This document shows, in pieces, positions 43,491 through 54,614 of a DNA stretch of 64,000 nucleotides. The notes under the pieces were generated by a model. The model saw only the letters and a program-made list of their open reading frames with translations. It was not told the DNA's origin and searched no databases. A program made the position numbers and the translations under genes. How positions within the stretch are numbered: position 1 is the first letter of the stretch; each line of letters begins with the position of its first letter. The DNA is from Albimonas pacifica (GTDB lineage: Bacteria; Pseudomonadota; Alphaproteobacteria; Rhodobacterales; Rhodobacteraceae), in the NCBI RefSeq assembly GCF_900113695.1, contig NZ_FOQH01000001.1:496001-560000 (forward strand), read 5' to 3'.

Positions 43491-44918
43491 ATGGCGTTCC
43501 TCGAACAATTGTTCGGATATGTCGGCGATTTCACCTGGGGCTGGTCGCTGATCCCGTTCCTGGTGGTGCTGGGCGTGATGTTCACGCTGGTCTCCGGCCT
43601 GGTCCAGTTCCGCTTTTTCGGGCGCATGTTCGGGGTGCTGAAGCCCTCGACCGACCCCGGCGCGCAGGGGCACATCTCCTCGCGCGAGGCGCTGCTGGTC
43701 TCGGTCGGCGGGCGCGTGGGCGGCGGCAACATCGCGGGCGTGGCGGTGGCGATCACGCTCGGCGGCCCGGGCGCGGTGTTCTGGATGTGGATGATCGCCC
43801 TGATCGGCATGGCGACCAGCCTGTTCGAGTGCTCGCTGGCCCAGCTCTACAAGCGCAACGAGCCGGGCGGGACCTATCGCGGCGGGCCCGCGCAATACAT
43901 CATCCACGGCCTGGGGCATGAGTTCCGCTGGCTGGCGATCCTCTACGCCGTGTGCCTGATCGCGGCCTTCGCGCTGGGCTTCAACGCCTTCCAGGGCAAC
44001 ACGGTGGCCGGCGCGGCCGAGGAGAGCCTGGGCGTCGACCCGCTCTACACCGGGGCGGCGCTGGCGATCCTGACCGGCTTCGTGGTCTACGGCGGCATCC
44101 GGCGCATCGCGGCCGCGGCTGACGTGATCATCCCGATCATGGCCATCGGCTACCTGCTGATGGCGGTTGTGGTGATCGTGATCAACCTGCCCGAGCTGCC
44201 GCGCGTGCTCTGGCAGATCGTCGCCAACGCCTTCGGGATCGAGGAGGCCGTCTCGGGCGGCGTCGGCGCCGCGGTGGCCCAGGGCCTGCGCCGGGGCCTG
44301 TTCTCGAACGAGGCGGGGCTCGGCTCGGCCCCCAACGTGGCGGCGACCGCCTGGGTGCGCCACCCGGTCAGCCAGGGGATCGTGCAGAGCCTGTCGGTGT
44401 TCATCGACACCATCGTGATCTGCTCGTGCACCGCCTTCGTGATCCTGCTGGGCGACGTCTACGTGCCGGGCGACGAGGCGGTGAACGGCGTGGTCCTGAC
44501 CCAGCAGAGCCTGGCGAGCCACGTGGGCGAGTGGTCGAGCTACTACCTCACGGCCGCGATCCTGCTCTTCGCCTTCTCGTCGATCATCTACAACTACTAT
44601 CTCGGCGAGACGGCGCTGACGGTGTTCACCGACCACCCGATGGCGGGGCACGTCCTGAAGGTGCTGATCATGATCCTGGTGTTCCTCGGCGCGGCGGCGC
44701 CGGGGGCGACGTCGGTGTTCTTCTTCTCGGACCCGATGATGGGGATCCTGGCGCTGGTGAACCTGGTGGCGCTGACCATGCTGTTCCCCACCGGCATGCG
44801 CCTGCTGCGCGACTACCGCGAGCAGCTCGCCGCCGGCGTCGAGCACCCGACGTTCCACATCTACAAGTACGAGGACCTCGACATCGACAAGGAGGCCTGG
44901 GCCGACGCCTCGAAGTGA
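43491..44918 (+). CDS. Alanine/glycine:cation symporter (AGCS family)
   Basis: A 475-aa inner-membrane sodium/amino-acid symporter with about 11 helices. ATG 43491 follows GAGAGGGAA; longer in-frame starts would overlap the divergent gene. The family signature is [28 protein letters not shown] (about residues 68-95), followed by [34 protein letters not shown] and YYLGETAL. This is the AlsT/DagA/CycA-independent alanine or glycine uptake type. A strong terminator follows, so transcription ends here. The operator-like array upstream suggests repression by a LacI-type protein. Confidence 0.9.
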   Translation: MAFLEQLFGYVGDFTWGWSLIPFLVVLGVMFTLVSGLVQFRFFGRMFGVLKPSTDPGAQGHISSREALLVSVGGRVGGGNIAGVAVAITLGGPGAVFWMWMIALIGMATSLFECSLAQLYKRNEPGGTYRGGPAQYIIHGLGHEFRWLAILYAVCLIAAFALGFNAFQGNTVAGAAEESLGVDPLYTGAALAILTGFVVYGGIRRIAAAADVIIPIMAIGYLLMAVVVIVINLPELPRVLWQIVANAFGIEEAVSGGVGAAVAQGLRRGLFSNEAGLGSAPNVAATAWVRHPVSQGIVQSLSVFIDTIVICSCTAFVILLGDVYVPGDEAVNGVVLTQQSLASHVGEWSSYYLTAAILLFAFSSIIYNYYLGETALTVFTDHPMAGHVLKVLIMILVFLGAAAPGATSVFFFSDPMMGILALVNLVALTMLFPTGMRLLRDYREQLAAGVEHPTFHIYKYEDLDIDKEAWADASK

Positions 44919-44943
44919 GGCCTGGCCCGCCGGCCGACCATCG

Positions 44944-44971
44944 GGGGCCCGTCGCAGGACGGGCCCCTTTT
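44944..44971 (+). terminator. Rho-independent terminator of the symporter gene
   Basis: GGGGCCCGTC/GACGGGCCCC, perfect 10-bp arms, GCAG loop, followed by TTTTCC, 25 bp after the symporter stop. The clearest plus-strand terminator in the window. Confidence 0.85.
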
Positions 44972-45042
44972 CCATGCCCGCCCCCGGGATGCTATCGAGA
45001 GGGCCCGTCCCCTTCCGTCCCCCTCCCCGCCACGAGGTCCCG

Positions 45043-46086
45043 ATGCGCTCCACCAAGGTCATCCACGTCGTCTCCGCCCATGCCGAGGGCGAGGTCGGCG
45101 ATGTCATCGTGGGCGGCGTCGCGCCGCCGCCGGGCGAGACCCTGTGGGACCAGCGCCGCTGGATCGCGCAGGACGGCGCCCTGCGCGACTTCGTCCTCAA
45201 CGAGCCCCGCGGCGGCGTGTTCCGGCACGTGAACCTCCTGGTCCCCCCGAAGCGCCCCGAGGCCGTCGCCGCCTGGATCATCATGGAGCCCGCCGACACG
45301 CCCCCCATGTCCGGCTCCAACGCCATCTGCGTCGCCACCGTCCTGCTCGACGCCGGCATCGTCGAGATGCGCGAGCCGGTCACCGAGATGATCCTCGAGG
45401 CGCCCGGCGGCCTCGTCCGCGTCCGCGCGCAATGCCGAAACGGCAAGGCCGAGCGCATCACGCTCGAGAACCTCCCCGCCTTCGCCACGCGCCTCGCCGT
45501 CCCGCTGGAGGTCGAGGGTCTGGGGACCCTGACCGTCGACACCGCCTTCGGCGGCGACAGCTTCGTGGTGGTGGACCCGCAGGCGCTGGGCGTGGCGCTG
45601 GCGCCGTCGGAGGCGCGCGACCTCGCCGAGCTCGGCGTGCGCATCACCGCCGCCGCCGACGCGGCCTTCGCCTTCGAGCACCCCGAGCGCCCCGACTGGC
45701 GCCACCACTCCTTCTGCCTCTTCGCAGGCCCGGCGACGCGCGCGGGCGCGGCGCTGTCGGCGACGTCGGTGGTCTCGATCCGCCCCGGCAAGCTCGACCG
45801 CTCCCCCACCGGCACCGCGGTGTCCGCCCGCATGGCGCTGCTGCACGCCCGCGGCGAGATGGCGGTGGGGGAGACCCTGACCGCCTCCTCGATCATCGGC
45901 TCGCGTTTCGAGGGCCGGATCCTGGGCGAGACGCAGGTCGGGGGCCTGCGCGCCATCCGTCCCGAGATCAGCGGGCGCGCCTGGGTGACCGGCATCCACC
46001 AGCACATGCTCGACCCCGACGACCCCTGGCCCCGCGGCTACCGCGTCGCGGACACCTGGCCCGGGGCCGGGCGGGCGGAGGGCTGA
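45043..46086 (+). CDS. Proline racemase-superfamily protein with Ser/Thr active-site pair
   Basis: A 347-aa protein, ATG 45043. The two active-site loops are MSGSNAIC with Ser90 and DRSPTGTA with Thr256. Proline racemase and 4-hydroxyproline epimerase have Cys at both places, and trans-3-hydroxyproline dehydratase has Cys and Thr. With Ser and Thr, two-base racemisation by thiols is not possible, so a dehydratase-type or altered reaction is more likely. Conserved flanking segments [11 protein letters not shown] and [11 protein letters not shown] are intact. It lies 75 bp past the terminator of the amino-acid symporter, so it is a separate unit, though a link to hydroxyproline or amino-acid use is plausible. 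Confidence 0.78.
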   Translation: MRSTKVIHVVSAHAEGEVGDVIVGGVAPPPGETLWDQRRWIAQDGALRDFVLNEPRGGVFRHVNLLVPPKRPEAVAAWIIMEPADTPPMSGSNAICVATVLLDAGIVEMREPVTEMILEAPGGLVRVRAQCRNGKAERITLENLPAFATRLAVPLEVEGLGTLTVDTAFGGDSFVVVDPQALGVALAPSEARDLAELGVRITAAADAAFAFEHPERPDWRHHSFCLFAGPATRAGAALSATSVVSIRPGKLDRSPTGTAVSARMALLHARGEMAVGETLTASSIIGSRFEGRILGETQVGGLRAIRPEISGRAWVTGIHQHMLDPDDPWPRGYRVADTWPGAGRAEG

Positions 46087-46122
46087 GCGGCCCGGCCTCG
46101 CCCCGGCCGCCGGCGCCCGGGC

Positions 46123-46152
46123 GAAAGAAAAGGGCGGCCCGAAGGCCGCCCT
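46123..46152 (-). terminator. Rho-independent terminator of the formaldehyde dehydrogenase gene
   Basis: On the minus strand AGGGCGGCC/GGCCGCCCT with a TTCG tetraloop is followed by TTTTCTTTC, 28 bp past the stop of the dehydrogenase. Textbook structure. Confidence 0.85.
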
Positions 46153-46180
46153 CTCCATCCCTGCGAAGCCGGGGTCTCGA

Positions 46181-47311
<1,131 letters not shown>

Positions 47312-47575
47312 GGCGGACCTCCTGGGGCGCTGTCGGTTCGGCGCGGAAACTGGACCGGCGGGGGCGGTCCTGTCCAGCGCCAAGCGTATCGGAGCGCGTC
47401 GCCTCCGTCCCGCGTCGCGTCGCGATCGACCGCCGGCCGGGACGGTGGGACGCGGCGACGCAGGCGGGATCCGGCCTGACGCGGGCGCAAGGGAAATCGC
47501 GGCGGCTCGAAACCCTCCCTTAACCCGGCGGGGCGCAGAAGGCGTCTCAACTCAGCGGCTGCTCCGGGGAAAGAC

Positions 47576-49513
47576 ATGGGCAACCTCCGTTCGCGCGCGG
47601 CGCTGGCCGCGGCGGCCATCGTGCTCTTCGCCATCTTCGCCATGTCCGCGTCCATCGCCGTGCAGACGATGGAGCGTCTGGCGAGCCAGGCGCAGGAGCG
47701 TCAGGGCCAGTCCCTGCGCGCCGCCGCCGCCATCGTCGCCGCCGAGGTTCCGGGGATCGAGGCCAGCTTCGGCCCCGGCGGGGAGGTCCAGTCCCTGACC
47801 TGGGACGGCGAGCCGGATCTTTCCTCCCACGCCGTCATCGACCGGGTCGCCGCCGTGACGGGGGAGACCGCGACGGTCTTCGCCCTCGACCCCGCGCAGG
47901 GGGAGTTCGTGCGCCGCTCGACCAACATCATCAAGCCCGACGGCCAGCGCGCCGTGGGCACGGTGCTGGGCGCCTCGGGCGCGGTGCACCCGGTGGTGAC
48001 CTCCGGCCGCGCCTACCGGGGCGAGGCGACGATCCTGGGCAAGGACTACTACACCGTCTACTTTCCGATCCGCGGCGCCTCGGGGGTCGAGGGCATCCTC
48101 TACGTCGGCGTCGAGAAGGCGGGCGTGGCGGGCGCGATGCTGAGCCAGATGGCCGGCGTGCTGGCCACCGCAGCGGTCACCCTGGCGCTCGCGGTGGCGC
48201 TGGCCTGGTGGCTCGCCGGGCGCGCCACCGCCCCGGTCCTGTCGCTGGAAGTCGCGGTCGGGCGGCTCGCCGCCGGCGACCGGCGGATGGAGATCCCCGC
48301 CCAGGCGCGCGGCGACGAGATCGGCGCGCTGGCCCGCGGGGTCGAGACCCTGCGCCGCGCGCTGGCCGAGGCCGAGGCCTCCGCCGGGCAGGAGCGCGAG
48401 CGCACCGAGGCCGCGCGCGCGGCCGCCACGCGCACCCTGACCGAGCTGCGCGACGGCGTGAACGCGGTGGTCGAGGCGGCCGTTCACGGCGACTTCTCGC
48501 GCCGCGTCGACGCGAATTTCGAGGCGCCGGAGCTGCGCGAGCTCGCCTCCGGCGTGAACCGCCTGGGCGAGAGCATCTCGGCCTTCCTCGCCGACCTCGA
48601 CGCCATGCTCTCGGCGATGTCGAAGGGCGACCTCTCCCGACCGCTGGAGGGGCGCTACGGCGGCGGGCTCGCCCGGCTCGCCGAGACCTCGCGCGGCTCG
48701 CTGGGCGAGCTCGCCTCGGCCATCGCCGCGATGCGCGAGGGGGCGGAGAGCCAGCGCTCCGAGCTCGACCGGGTGGCGGACGCGATGCGCGCCCTCTCCG
48801 ACCGGGCGGAGACCCAGGCCTCGACCATCGAGGAGACCGCCGCCACCATGACCGAGATGTCGGAGACGGTGGCCCAGTCCGCGCGCAACCTCACCGAGGC
48901 CGAGCGGATGACCGAGACCGCGCGCCAGCGCGCCCGCCAGGGGGCCGAATCCGCCGACAAGGCCACCGGCGCGATGGAGCGGATCGAGAAGTCCTCGGCC
49001 CAGGTCTCGGACATCATCAGCCTGATCGACTCGATCGCCTTCCAGACCAACCTGCTGGCCCTGAACGCGGCCGTCGAGGCGGCGCGGGCGGGCGAGGCGG
49101 GCAAGGGCTTCGCCGTCGTCGCCTCCGAGGTGCGGACCCTGGCGCAGCGCTCGTCGGAGGCGGCGCGCGACATCTCCGAGCTGATCAAGGGCAGCGCGGC
49201 GGAGGTGGCGGACGGCGTCAGCCTGGTCAACGCCACCGGCGCCTCGCTGGCCGAGATCGTGGAGTCGATCGACCAGCTCAACACCGCCATCGCCGACGCC
49301 GCCGCCGCGGGGCGCGAACAGGGGCAGGGCGTGCAGGAGATCAACGCCGCCGTGCAGCACATGGACGCGACGGTGCAGGAGAACACCCGCCAGACCACCG
49401 AGGCCGCCGCGGCCGCCGCCCGCGTGGCCGAGGACGTCGCCGCCCAGGTCCGCCGCCTCGAGGCCTTCGTCACCGCCCGCCACCCCCGCCGCGCCGCCTC
49501 GCACGCCGCCTGA
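47576..49513 (+). CDS. Methyl-accepting chemotaxis protein with Cache-type sensor
   Basis: A 645-aa chemoreceptor. TM1 is at about residues 8-28, TM2 at about 187-212. The periplasmic region between them has a Cache-like pattern ([21 protein letters not shown], then [11 protein letters not shown]), which would bind a small ligand. A HAMP domain follows TM2 and a second HAMP-like segment lies near 285-340. The signalling domain (about 385-635) contains the hairpin tip [43 protein letters not shown], nearly invariant for CheA/CheW contact. No chemotaxis genes are adjacent. The C-terminus ends RRAASHAA with no CheR-tethering pentapeptide. Confidence 0.92.
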   Translation: MGNLRSRAALAAAAIVLFAIFAMSASIAVQTMERLASQAQERQGQSLRAAAAIVAAEVPGIEASFGPGGEVQSLTWDGEPDLSSHAVIDRVAAVTGETATVFALDPAQGEFVRRSTNIIKPDGQRAVGTVLGASGAVHPVVTSGRAYRGEATILGKDYYTVYFPIRGASGVEGILYVGVEKAGVAGAMLSQMAGVLATAAVTLALAVALAWWLAGRATAPVLSLEVAVGRLAAGDRRMEIPAQARGDEIGALARGVETLRRALAEAEASAGQERERTEAARAAATRTLTELRDGVNAVVEAAVHGDFSRRVDANFEAPELRELASGVNRLGESISAFLADLDAMLSAMSKGDLSRPLEGRYGGGLARLAETSRGSLGELASAIAAMREGAESQRSELDRVADAMRALSDRAETQASTIEETAATMTEMSETVAQSARNLTEAERMTETARQRARQGAESADKATGAMERIEKSSAQVSDIISLIDSIAFQTNLLALNAAVEAARAGEAGKGFAVVASEVRTLAQRSSEAARDISELIKGSAAEVADGVSLVNATGASLAEIVESIDQLNTAIADAAAAGREQGQGVQEINAAVQHMDATVQENTRQTTEAAAAAARVAEDVAAQVRRLEAFVTARHPRRAASHAA

Positions 49514-49994
49514 CCCTGCCGGGGCCGCCCCCGCGCCGCCGCGCGAATGACCCGACCGCCGCGCCGCCGCGCGAATGGCCCGGCCGCCGCGCCGCCGCGC
49601 GAATGGCCCGGCCGCCGCGCCGCCGCGCGGACGAGCCGACCGCCCCGCGCGCTCGCCGCGCCGCGGTCCGAACGCTCCGGGGGCGCTCGCCACGTCTCGG
49701 CCTGGCGGTACCGGGGCGCTCGCCGCCCGCGGCCCGACCGTCCCGGCGGGGCTCTCCGCGCCGCCGTGCCGGTGGCCTGACCCGCGCCGGAATGCTCGCC
49801 GCGTCGCCGGCTGAACGTCCTGATCGTCTGGGGCTCTCCGCCGCATCGCCGCGCGCGCGGCCCGGCGGGAGCGGGATCCCGGGTGTCGCGCATCGCCTTG
49901 CAGGCCCTCGGCGCAGCGGCGCCGGGCGCGCCCTCGCCTCCACGGGGGGCGGCGCAGGTCCGTCCTGCGTCCGGCGCAGGGGGCGGGCACGACC
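49514..49994. repeat. Intergenic region with 28-bp tandem repeats
   Basis: A 481-bp gap after the chemoreceptor gene. Between about 49536 and 49640 a 28-bp unit containing GCGCGAATG is repeated in tandem: GCGCGAATG begins at 49541, 49569 and 49597, and a degenerate fourth begins at 49625. The rest (49640-49870) has looser repeats that start GCTCGCCG or GCTCTCCG every 33-43 bp. The 28-bp period breaks any reading frame, so this is noncoding. No gene is supported here. Confidence 0.7.
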
Positions 49995-51968
49995 TCAGGC
50001 GACGGCGGAGGGCGGGGCGCCCGCGGGCGGGTCGTCGGGGAGATCGCGGGTCCAGACCTCGGCGAGGGCGTCGCGGCCGCGGATGCGGGCGCTCTCCAGG
50101 AAGCGCCAGCCGGAGGCGGCGGCATCCTCGCCGGCGGCGTCCAGCGTCTCGCGCGTCGCCACCAGCCGTCGGCCGTGGCGGCGCGCGATGTCCTGCAGGC
50201 GCGCGGCCAGGTTGACCGTGTCGCCCGCCAGCGTCACCACCGCCTGCCGCTCGCCCCCCAGCGCCGCCGCCGCCGTGGGCCCGTGGTGCAGCGAGACGCG
50301 CACCCGCGGCGCAGGTCCGGGGATCCGCCCCGCCAGCCGCGCCGGCGCCCGCAGCGCCAGCGCCGCCGCGCAGGCCAGCGCCCGGGCCGCGTCGTCGGGC
50401 GCGGGCTCGGGCAGGCCGAAGGCGATCATCGCCCCGTCGCCCTGCCAGTCGACCACCATGCCGCCGTGGGCCGCGGTCTCGGCCGCGAAGACCGCGTGCA
50501 GCTCGGCGAGGAAGTCGGCGGTCTCCAGCGGCGCCATCCGCTCGGCCAGCGTCGTAAAGCCCTCCACGTCCGCGAAGAGCACCGTCGCGTCCTGGGTGCG
50601 CCGCCCGAAGCCGCCCGCCCCGCCGCGCGCCAGCAGGTCCGCCAGCGCCGGGGGCACGAAGCCCGCGAGGTTCGCCCGCTCCCGCCCCAGGGCCGCCGTC
50701 TCGCGCACCGCCCGCATCCGCCGGCGCGCCGCCCCCGCCAGCAGGCCCGCGGCGACGCCGAAGCCCAGGCTCGCCCCGTCGAGCCAGATCCCCCCCGCCA
50801 GCGGCCCGATCCCCGCGAAGGCCGCCTGCGCCGCCCCGGCGCCGGCCAGCGCCGCCGCCGCCCCCAGCGCCGGGGCGAAGCGGCCGACGGGGCGCGCATG
50901 CGCCGCCCAGACCGCGAGGCACAGCGCCAGCGCCAGCGCCGCGGCGGCGGCCTCGACGCCGGGGCCGCGGCGGATCACCCGTCCCTCTGCGAGGCCGGCG
51001 GCGAGGCCCGCCAGCACCGTGACCCCGGACATCTCCGGCGCGTAGGGCGTGACGAAGACGTCGCGCAGGCTCTCGGCGGTGGCGCCGACGAAGACCATGC
51101 GCCCGCGCAGCGCCGCGGGCGGCGCCGCGCCGGCGAGCAGGTCGGCCAGCGAATGCTCGGCGATCACGCCGGGGCCGCCGGGATGGTCGACGATCACCCG
51201 GTCGCCGGGCAGCAGATCGATGACGCGCGGGCCGAAGCGGACCTCGCGGCCGCGCACCAGCTCCAGCGGCGCGCCTTGCGCCACGGCGGCGGCGGCGAGC
51301 GCGATCGAGGGCAGCAGCCGCCCGTCGCCCACGGGAAGGGCCAGCGGCGCCTCGCGCGGGACCCGGTCCGCCCCCTGGCGCAGGTTCACGTGGGCCAGCC
51401 GCGCCGCCCGCGCCAGCCCGTCCGTCGGCGCCAGCAGCTCGACCGCCGGCGCCTCCGCCGCCTCCCCGCGCGAGATCACCACCGGGATCGCGCTGCGCTC
51501 GAGCGCGGCGGCGAGGTCTGCGGACCGCGTCCCCGCGGACGCGGCGTTCAGCGCCGCCGCCCCCAGCAGCACCCGCGGCTCCCCCGCCAGCGCCGCGGAG
51601 AGCGCGGCGTCCGAGGGCGAGGGGTCCACCAGCAGCAGGTCGACGGCGACGGCCGAGGGTCCGGCCGCGAGGATCAGGGGCAGGGCCCGGGCGAGGGCCG
51701 CGCGCAGGGCGGCGGGATGACCGACCTTCGCCAGCGTGGCCTCGTCCACCGCGATCACCGCCGCCAGCTCTCCTGCCGGCCAGCCGCCGCGGAGCTGGAA
51801 GCGCAGGTCGACGGTCCAGCGGTCGAAGGCGTCGGTCCAGGGATCGCCCGCCAGCGCCCGCCACAGGGCGAACAGGAGCGTTGCGGCCAGCGCCGCCGTC
51901 AGCGGCCAGCGCCCGCCTCGGCGGGGGGCGGCGCCCCCGCGGGCCGCGCCGCGAGGCCGCCCGGTCAT
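49995..51968 (-). CDS. CHASE2-domain class III adenylate/guanylate cyclase
   Basis: A 657-aa membrane sensor. TM1 (about 20-40) leads to an extracytoplasmic CHASE2 domain (about 45-320), then three further helices (about 330-420) and a cyclase domain (about 450-640). Metal ligands are Asp467 (LFADVEGF) and Asp511 (QGDG); TVNLAARLQ supplies the transition-state Asn and Arg. The adenine-selecting Lys, normally three residues before the GD motif, is replaced by Asp507 (VVDWQGDG), so substrate preference or activity may differ. Its ATG overlaps the stop of the FecR-domain gene by 4 bp. CHASE2 with FecR is a recurring pairing. Confidence 0.86.
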   Translation of the reverse strand: MTGRPRGAARGGAAPRRGGRWPLTAALAATLLFALWRALAGDPWTDAFDRWTVDLRFQLRGGWPAGELAAVIAVDEATLAKVGHPAALRAALARALPLILAAGPSAVAVDLLLVDPSPSDAALSAALAGEPRVLLGAAALNAASAGTRSADLAAALERSAIPVVISRGEAAEAPAVELLAPTDGLARAARLAHVNLRQGADRVPREAPLALPVGDGRLLPSIALAAAAVAQGAPLELVRGREVRFGPRVIDLLPGDRVIVDHPGGPGVIAEHSLADLLAGAAPPAALRGRMVFVGATAESLRDVFVTPYAPEMSGVTVLAGLAAGLAEGRVIRRGPGVEAAAAALALALCLAVWAAHARPVGRFAPALGAAAALAGAGAAQAAFAGIGPLAGGIWLDGASLGFGVAAGLLAGAARRRMRAVRETAALGRERANLAGFVPPALADLLARGGAGGFGRRTQDATVLFADVEGFTTLAERMAPLETADFLAELHAVFAAETAAHGGMVVDWQGDGAMIAFGLPEPAPDDAARALACAAALALRAPARLAGRIPGPAPRVRVSLHHGPTAAAALGGERQAVVTLAGDTVNLAARLQDIARRHGRRLVATRETLDAAGEDAAASGWRFLESARIRGRDALAEVWTRDLPDDPPAGAPPSAVA

Positions 51969-52606
51969 CGCCAGCCGTGGCCCAGGCGCGCGCCGAGCGC
52001 GGCGACCCGCGGCGCTCCCCAGGACCTGACCGGGCCCAGCGGCCCGGCGGGAGGCATGTCCACGCCCTCGCCGGCCGCCAGCACGGCGGCGCCCTCGCCC
52101 TGCGCCGCGCGCACCGCCACCACGCCCTCGCGCACGAAGACGGCCGAGCCCTCTGTCGGCTCGTGGATCACCGCCCATTCGGTCGAGCGCACGGCGGCGA
52201 TCACCAGGGGCGAGCGGATCTCGAACTCCGGCCAGCCGCCCCGGGCGACCGCGGCCACCGCGCCGCGCAGCAGGCGGAGCAGGACGCCGCCGTCGGGGGA
52301 GGGTTCGGTCAGGGTGGCGAGGTTGAGCTCCGAGCTCACCCCCAGCGTCACCGCCACGCCGTCGTTGCAGGTCAGCTCGAGCCTCGCGTCGGGGCCGGTG
52401 CGCAGGATCGCGGCGACCGGGGGCAGGGGCCGGGGCAGGTCGGGCGCGGCGATCGCCCGCCAGCGCCCCTCGACCCACAGTTCGGCCCCCGCGCCCTCGA
52501 TCGCCGCGATCGAGCAGGTTCGCGCCTCGGCCCCGCCGGCGGCGCAGAGAGCGGCGATCACGGCGGCCGTCGCCGCCAGGCGGCGTCGGGAAACGTGCGG
52601 CGACAT
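51965..52606 (-). CDS. FecR-domain periplasmic protein
   Basis: A 213-aa protein, ATG 52606 with GAGGGG just upstream; an in-frame ATG seven codons earlier has no ribosome site. The signal peptide is about residues 1-28 (SRRRLAATAAVIAALCAAGGAEA). The mature part has the FecR pattern of a beta-rich domain: ILRTGPDARLELTCNDGVAVTLGVSSELNL and FEIRSPLVIAAVRSTEWAVI. Proteins of this type lie next to CHASE2 cyclases and are thought to act as the extracytoplasmic input. The FecR role in iron regulation is not implied. Confidence 0.82.
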   Translation of the reverse strand: MSPHVSRRRLAATAAVIAALCAAGGAEARTCSIAAIEGAGAELWVEGRWRAIAAPDLPRPLPPVAAILRTGPDARLELTCNDGVAVTLGVSSELNLATLTEPSPDGGVLLRLLRGAVAAVARGGWPEFEIRSPLVIAAVRSTEWAVIHEPTEGSAVFVREGVVAVRAAQGEGAAVLAAGEGVDMPPAGPLGPVRSWGAPRVAALGARLGHGWR

Positions 52607-52676
52607 GGGACCCCTCGCTTCGAGCACGAGGGAAGCCTAGCGGGCGCAGGGCCCGCCGGCCAGCCGCAGGAGGGCG

Positions 52677-52696
52677 AAAGGCGCCGCAACGGCGCC
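52677..52696 (-). terminator. Terminator at the end of the liv operon
   Basis: On the minus strand GGCGCCG/CGGCGCC with a TTG loop is followed by TTTCG, 56 bp after the livM stop. It separates the operon from the FecR-cyclase pair. Confidence 0.6.
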
Positions 52697-52751
52697 CCGG
52701 GCCGCCGGATTCACGCCCCGCCGCCGCATCCTGCGGCTGCGGGGCCCCCGG

Positions 52752-53720
52752 TCAGCCCGCGCGGCGGGCGCGCCGGCGCTCCGCCGCGGCCTTGATCTCG
52801 CCCACGATCCCGCGGCGGAACACCGAGACCACCAGCACGAAGATGCAGCCCTGGATCACCAGCACCCACTCGCCGAAGGAGGCGAGGTAGTTCTGCATCA
52901 TCACGATCACCGCCGCCCCCACGGCCGGGCCCAGGATCGTGCCCATGCCGCCGACGATGGTCATCAGCACCACCTCGCCCGACATGGTCCAGTAGACGTC
53001 GGTCAGGGAGGCGAGCTGGAACACCAGCACCTTGGTCGACCCCGCCAGCCCCGCCAGCGTCGCCGACAGCACGAAGGCCACCAGCTTGTAGCGGTCGACC
53101 GAGTAGCCCAGCGAGATCGCGCGGGGCTCGTTCTCGCGGATCGCGCGCAGCACCTGGCCGAAGGGGGAGTGCACGATGCGGTGGATCAGCGCCACGCCCG
53201 CCACGAAGATCACCGCCACGACGTAGTAGAGCGTCAGGTCGTCGGTCAGGTCGATCAGGCCCAGCAGGGTCCCGCGCTCGACGCCCTGGATGCCGTCCTC
53301 GCCGTTGGTGAAGGGGGCCTGGAGGCAGAAGAAGTAGAACATCTGCGCCAGCGCCAGGGTGACCATGGCGAAGTAGATCCCCTCGCGACGGATCGCCAGC
53401 GCGCCGGCGACCAGGCCCAGCAGGGCGGCGAAGGCGGTGCCGGCGAGCAGGCCCGCCTCGGGCGGGAAGCCCATCACCTTCATCGTATGCGCGCAGATGT
53501 AGGAGGCGCCGCCGAAGAACATCGCGTGGCCGAAGCTCAGCAGCCCCGCATAGCCCGGCAGCAGGTTGAAGGCGCAGGCGAAGAGCGCGAAGCACATCAC
53601 CTTCATCAGCAGCACCGGGTAGAAGCCGAAGGGCGCCGCGACCAGCAGCGCCGCGACGACCGCGGCGACCGCCAGCTTCGCGGGGGCGGAGAGGGCGGGG
53701 GACATCGTGGCGGCGGTCAT
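52752..53720 (-). CDS. livM: Branched-chain amino-acid-type ABC permease LivM
   Basis: A 322-aa inner-membrane permease with about 8-9 helices. The family segments are NLLPGYAGLLSFGHAMFFGGASYI, the cytoplasmic contact loop SPFGQVLRAIRENEPRAISLGYSVDRYKLVAFVLSA and GEVVLMTIVGGMGTILGPAVGA. Its ATG overlaps the livH stop by 4 bp. It works with LivH, LivG and LivF. In this operon the substrate is more likely an organic or aromatic acid than a branched-chain amino acid, since CoA ligase and acyl-CoA carboxylase genes are in the same run. Confidence 0.91.
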   Translation of the reverse strand: MTAATMSPALSAPAKLAVAAVVAALLVAAPFGFYPVLLMKVMCFALFACAFNLLPGYAGLLSFGHAMFFGGASYICAHTMKVMGFPPEAGLLAGTAFAALLGLVAGALAIRREGIYFAMVTLALAQMFYFFCLQAPFTNGEDGIQGVERGTLLGLIDLTDDLTLYYVVAVIFVAGVALIHRIVHSPFGQVLRAIRENEPRAISLGYSVDRYKLVAFVLSATLAGLAGSTKVLVFQLASLTDVYWTMSGEVVLMTIVGGMGTILGPAVGAAVIVMMQNYLASFGEWVLVIQGCIFVLVVSVFRRGIVGEIKAAAERRRARRAG

Positions 53721-54598
53721 TTCGCGGCTCCGAACAGGCCGGCGGGGCGCACCATCAGCACCAGCGCCATGATGACGAAGATCACGGTGTTCGAGGCCTC
53801 GGGGTAGAACACCTTGGTCAGCCCCTCGATCACCCCCAGGCCGAAGCCGGTGACGATCGCCCCCATGATCGAGCCCATGCCCCCGATCACCACCACCGCG
53901 AACACCACGATGATGAGGTTGGAGCCCATGTTCGGGCTGACCTGGTAGGCCGGCGCCGCCAGCACGCCCGCCAGCGCCGCCAGCCCCACGCCGAAGGCGT
54001 AGGTCAGGGTGATCATGCGCGGCACGTCGATGCCGAAGCTCTGCACGATCTCCGGCCGCTCGGTCGCGGCGCGCAGGTAGGCGCCGAGCTTGGTGCGCTC
54101 GATCACGAACCAGGTGGCGAGGCAGATCGCGAGCGAGGCGACGATGATCCAGCCCCGATACCAGGGCAGGTACATGAAGCCGAGGTTGACGCCGCCCGGC
54201 AGCGGATTGCCGTAGGGCATTCCCGCCGCCCCGAACTGCGAGCGCATCACCCCCTCGAAGATCAGCGCCAGCCCGAAGGTCAGCAGCAGCCCGTAGAGGT
54301 GGTCGAGGTCGTGCAGCCGGCGCAGGAACACCCGCTCGATCACGAGGCCGGTGGCCGCCACCAGGATCGGCGCGATGACCAGCGCCCCCCAGTAGGGAAT
54401 GCCGAGCCAGTTCAGCAGCATCCACGCCACGAAGGCGCCCAGCATGTACTGCGCCCCGTGGGCGAAGTTGATGACGTTCAGCAGGCCGAAGATCACCGCG
54501 AGGCCCAAGGAGAGCATCGCGTAGAACGACCCGTTGATCAGCCCCAGCATCAGCTGGCCGAACAGGGCCTGCGGCGGGATTCCGATCAGCTCCATCAT
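53717..54598 (-). CDS. livH: Branched-chain amino-acid-type ABC permease LivH
   Basis: A 293-aa permease with about 8 helices. Family motifs are GLINGSFYAMLSLGLAVIFGLLNVINFAHGAQYMLGAF at the start and VFAVVVIGGMGSIMGAIVTGFGLGVIEGL later, with the EAA-like contact loop TKLGAYLRAATERPEIVQSFGIDVPRM. It is 16 bp downstream of livF and overlaps livM by 4 bp, so the permeases are co-translated. Forms the channel with LivM. Confidence 0.91.
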   Translation of the reverse strand: MMELIGIPPQALFGQLMLGLINGSFYAMLSLGLAVIFGLLNVINFAHGAQYMLGAFVAWMLLNWLGIPYWGALVIAPILVAATGLVIERVFLRRLHDLDHLYGLLLTFGLALIFEGVMRSQFGAAGMPYGNPLPGGVNLGFMYLPWYRGWIIVASLAICLATWFVIERTKLGAYLRAATERPEIVQSFGIDVPRMITLTYAFGVGLAALAGVLAAPAYQVSPNMGSNLIIVVFAVVVIGGMGSIMGAIVTGFGLGVIEGLTKVFYPEASNTVIFVIMALVLMVRPAGLFGAAK

Positions 54599-54614
54599 GG
54601 CGCGTCCCTCCCCT

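Noticed and set aside
49536-49640. Tandem repeats considered as a CRISPR array
   Set aside because: The 28-bp units are contiguous with no unique spacers, and no cas genes are in the window.
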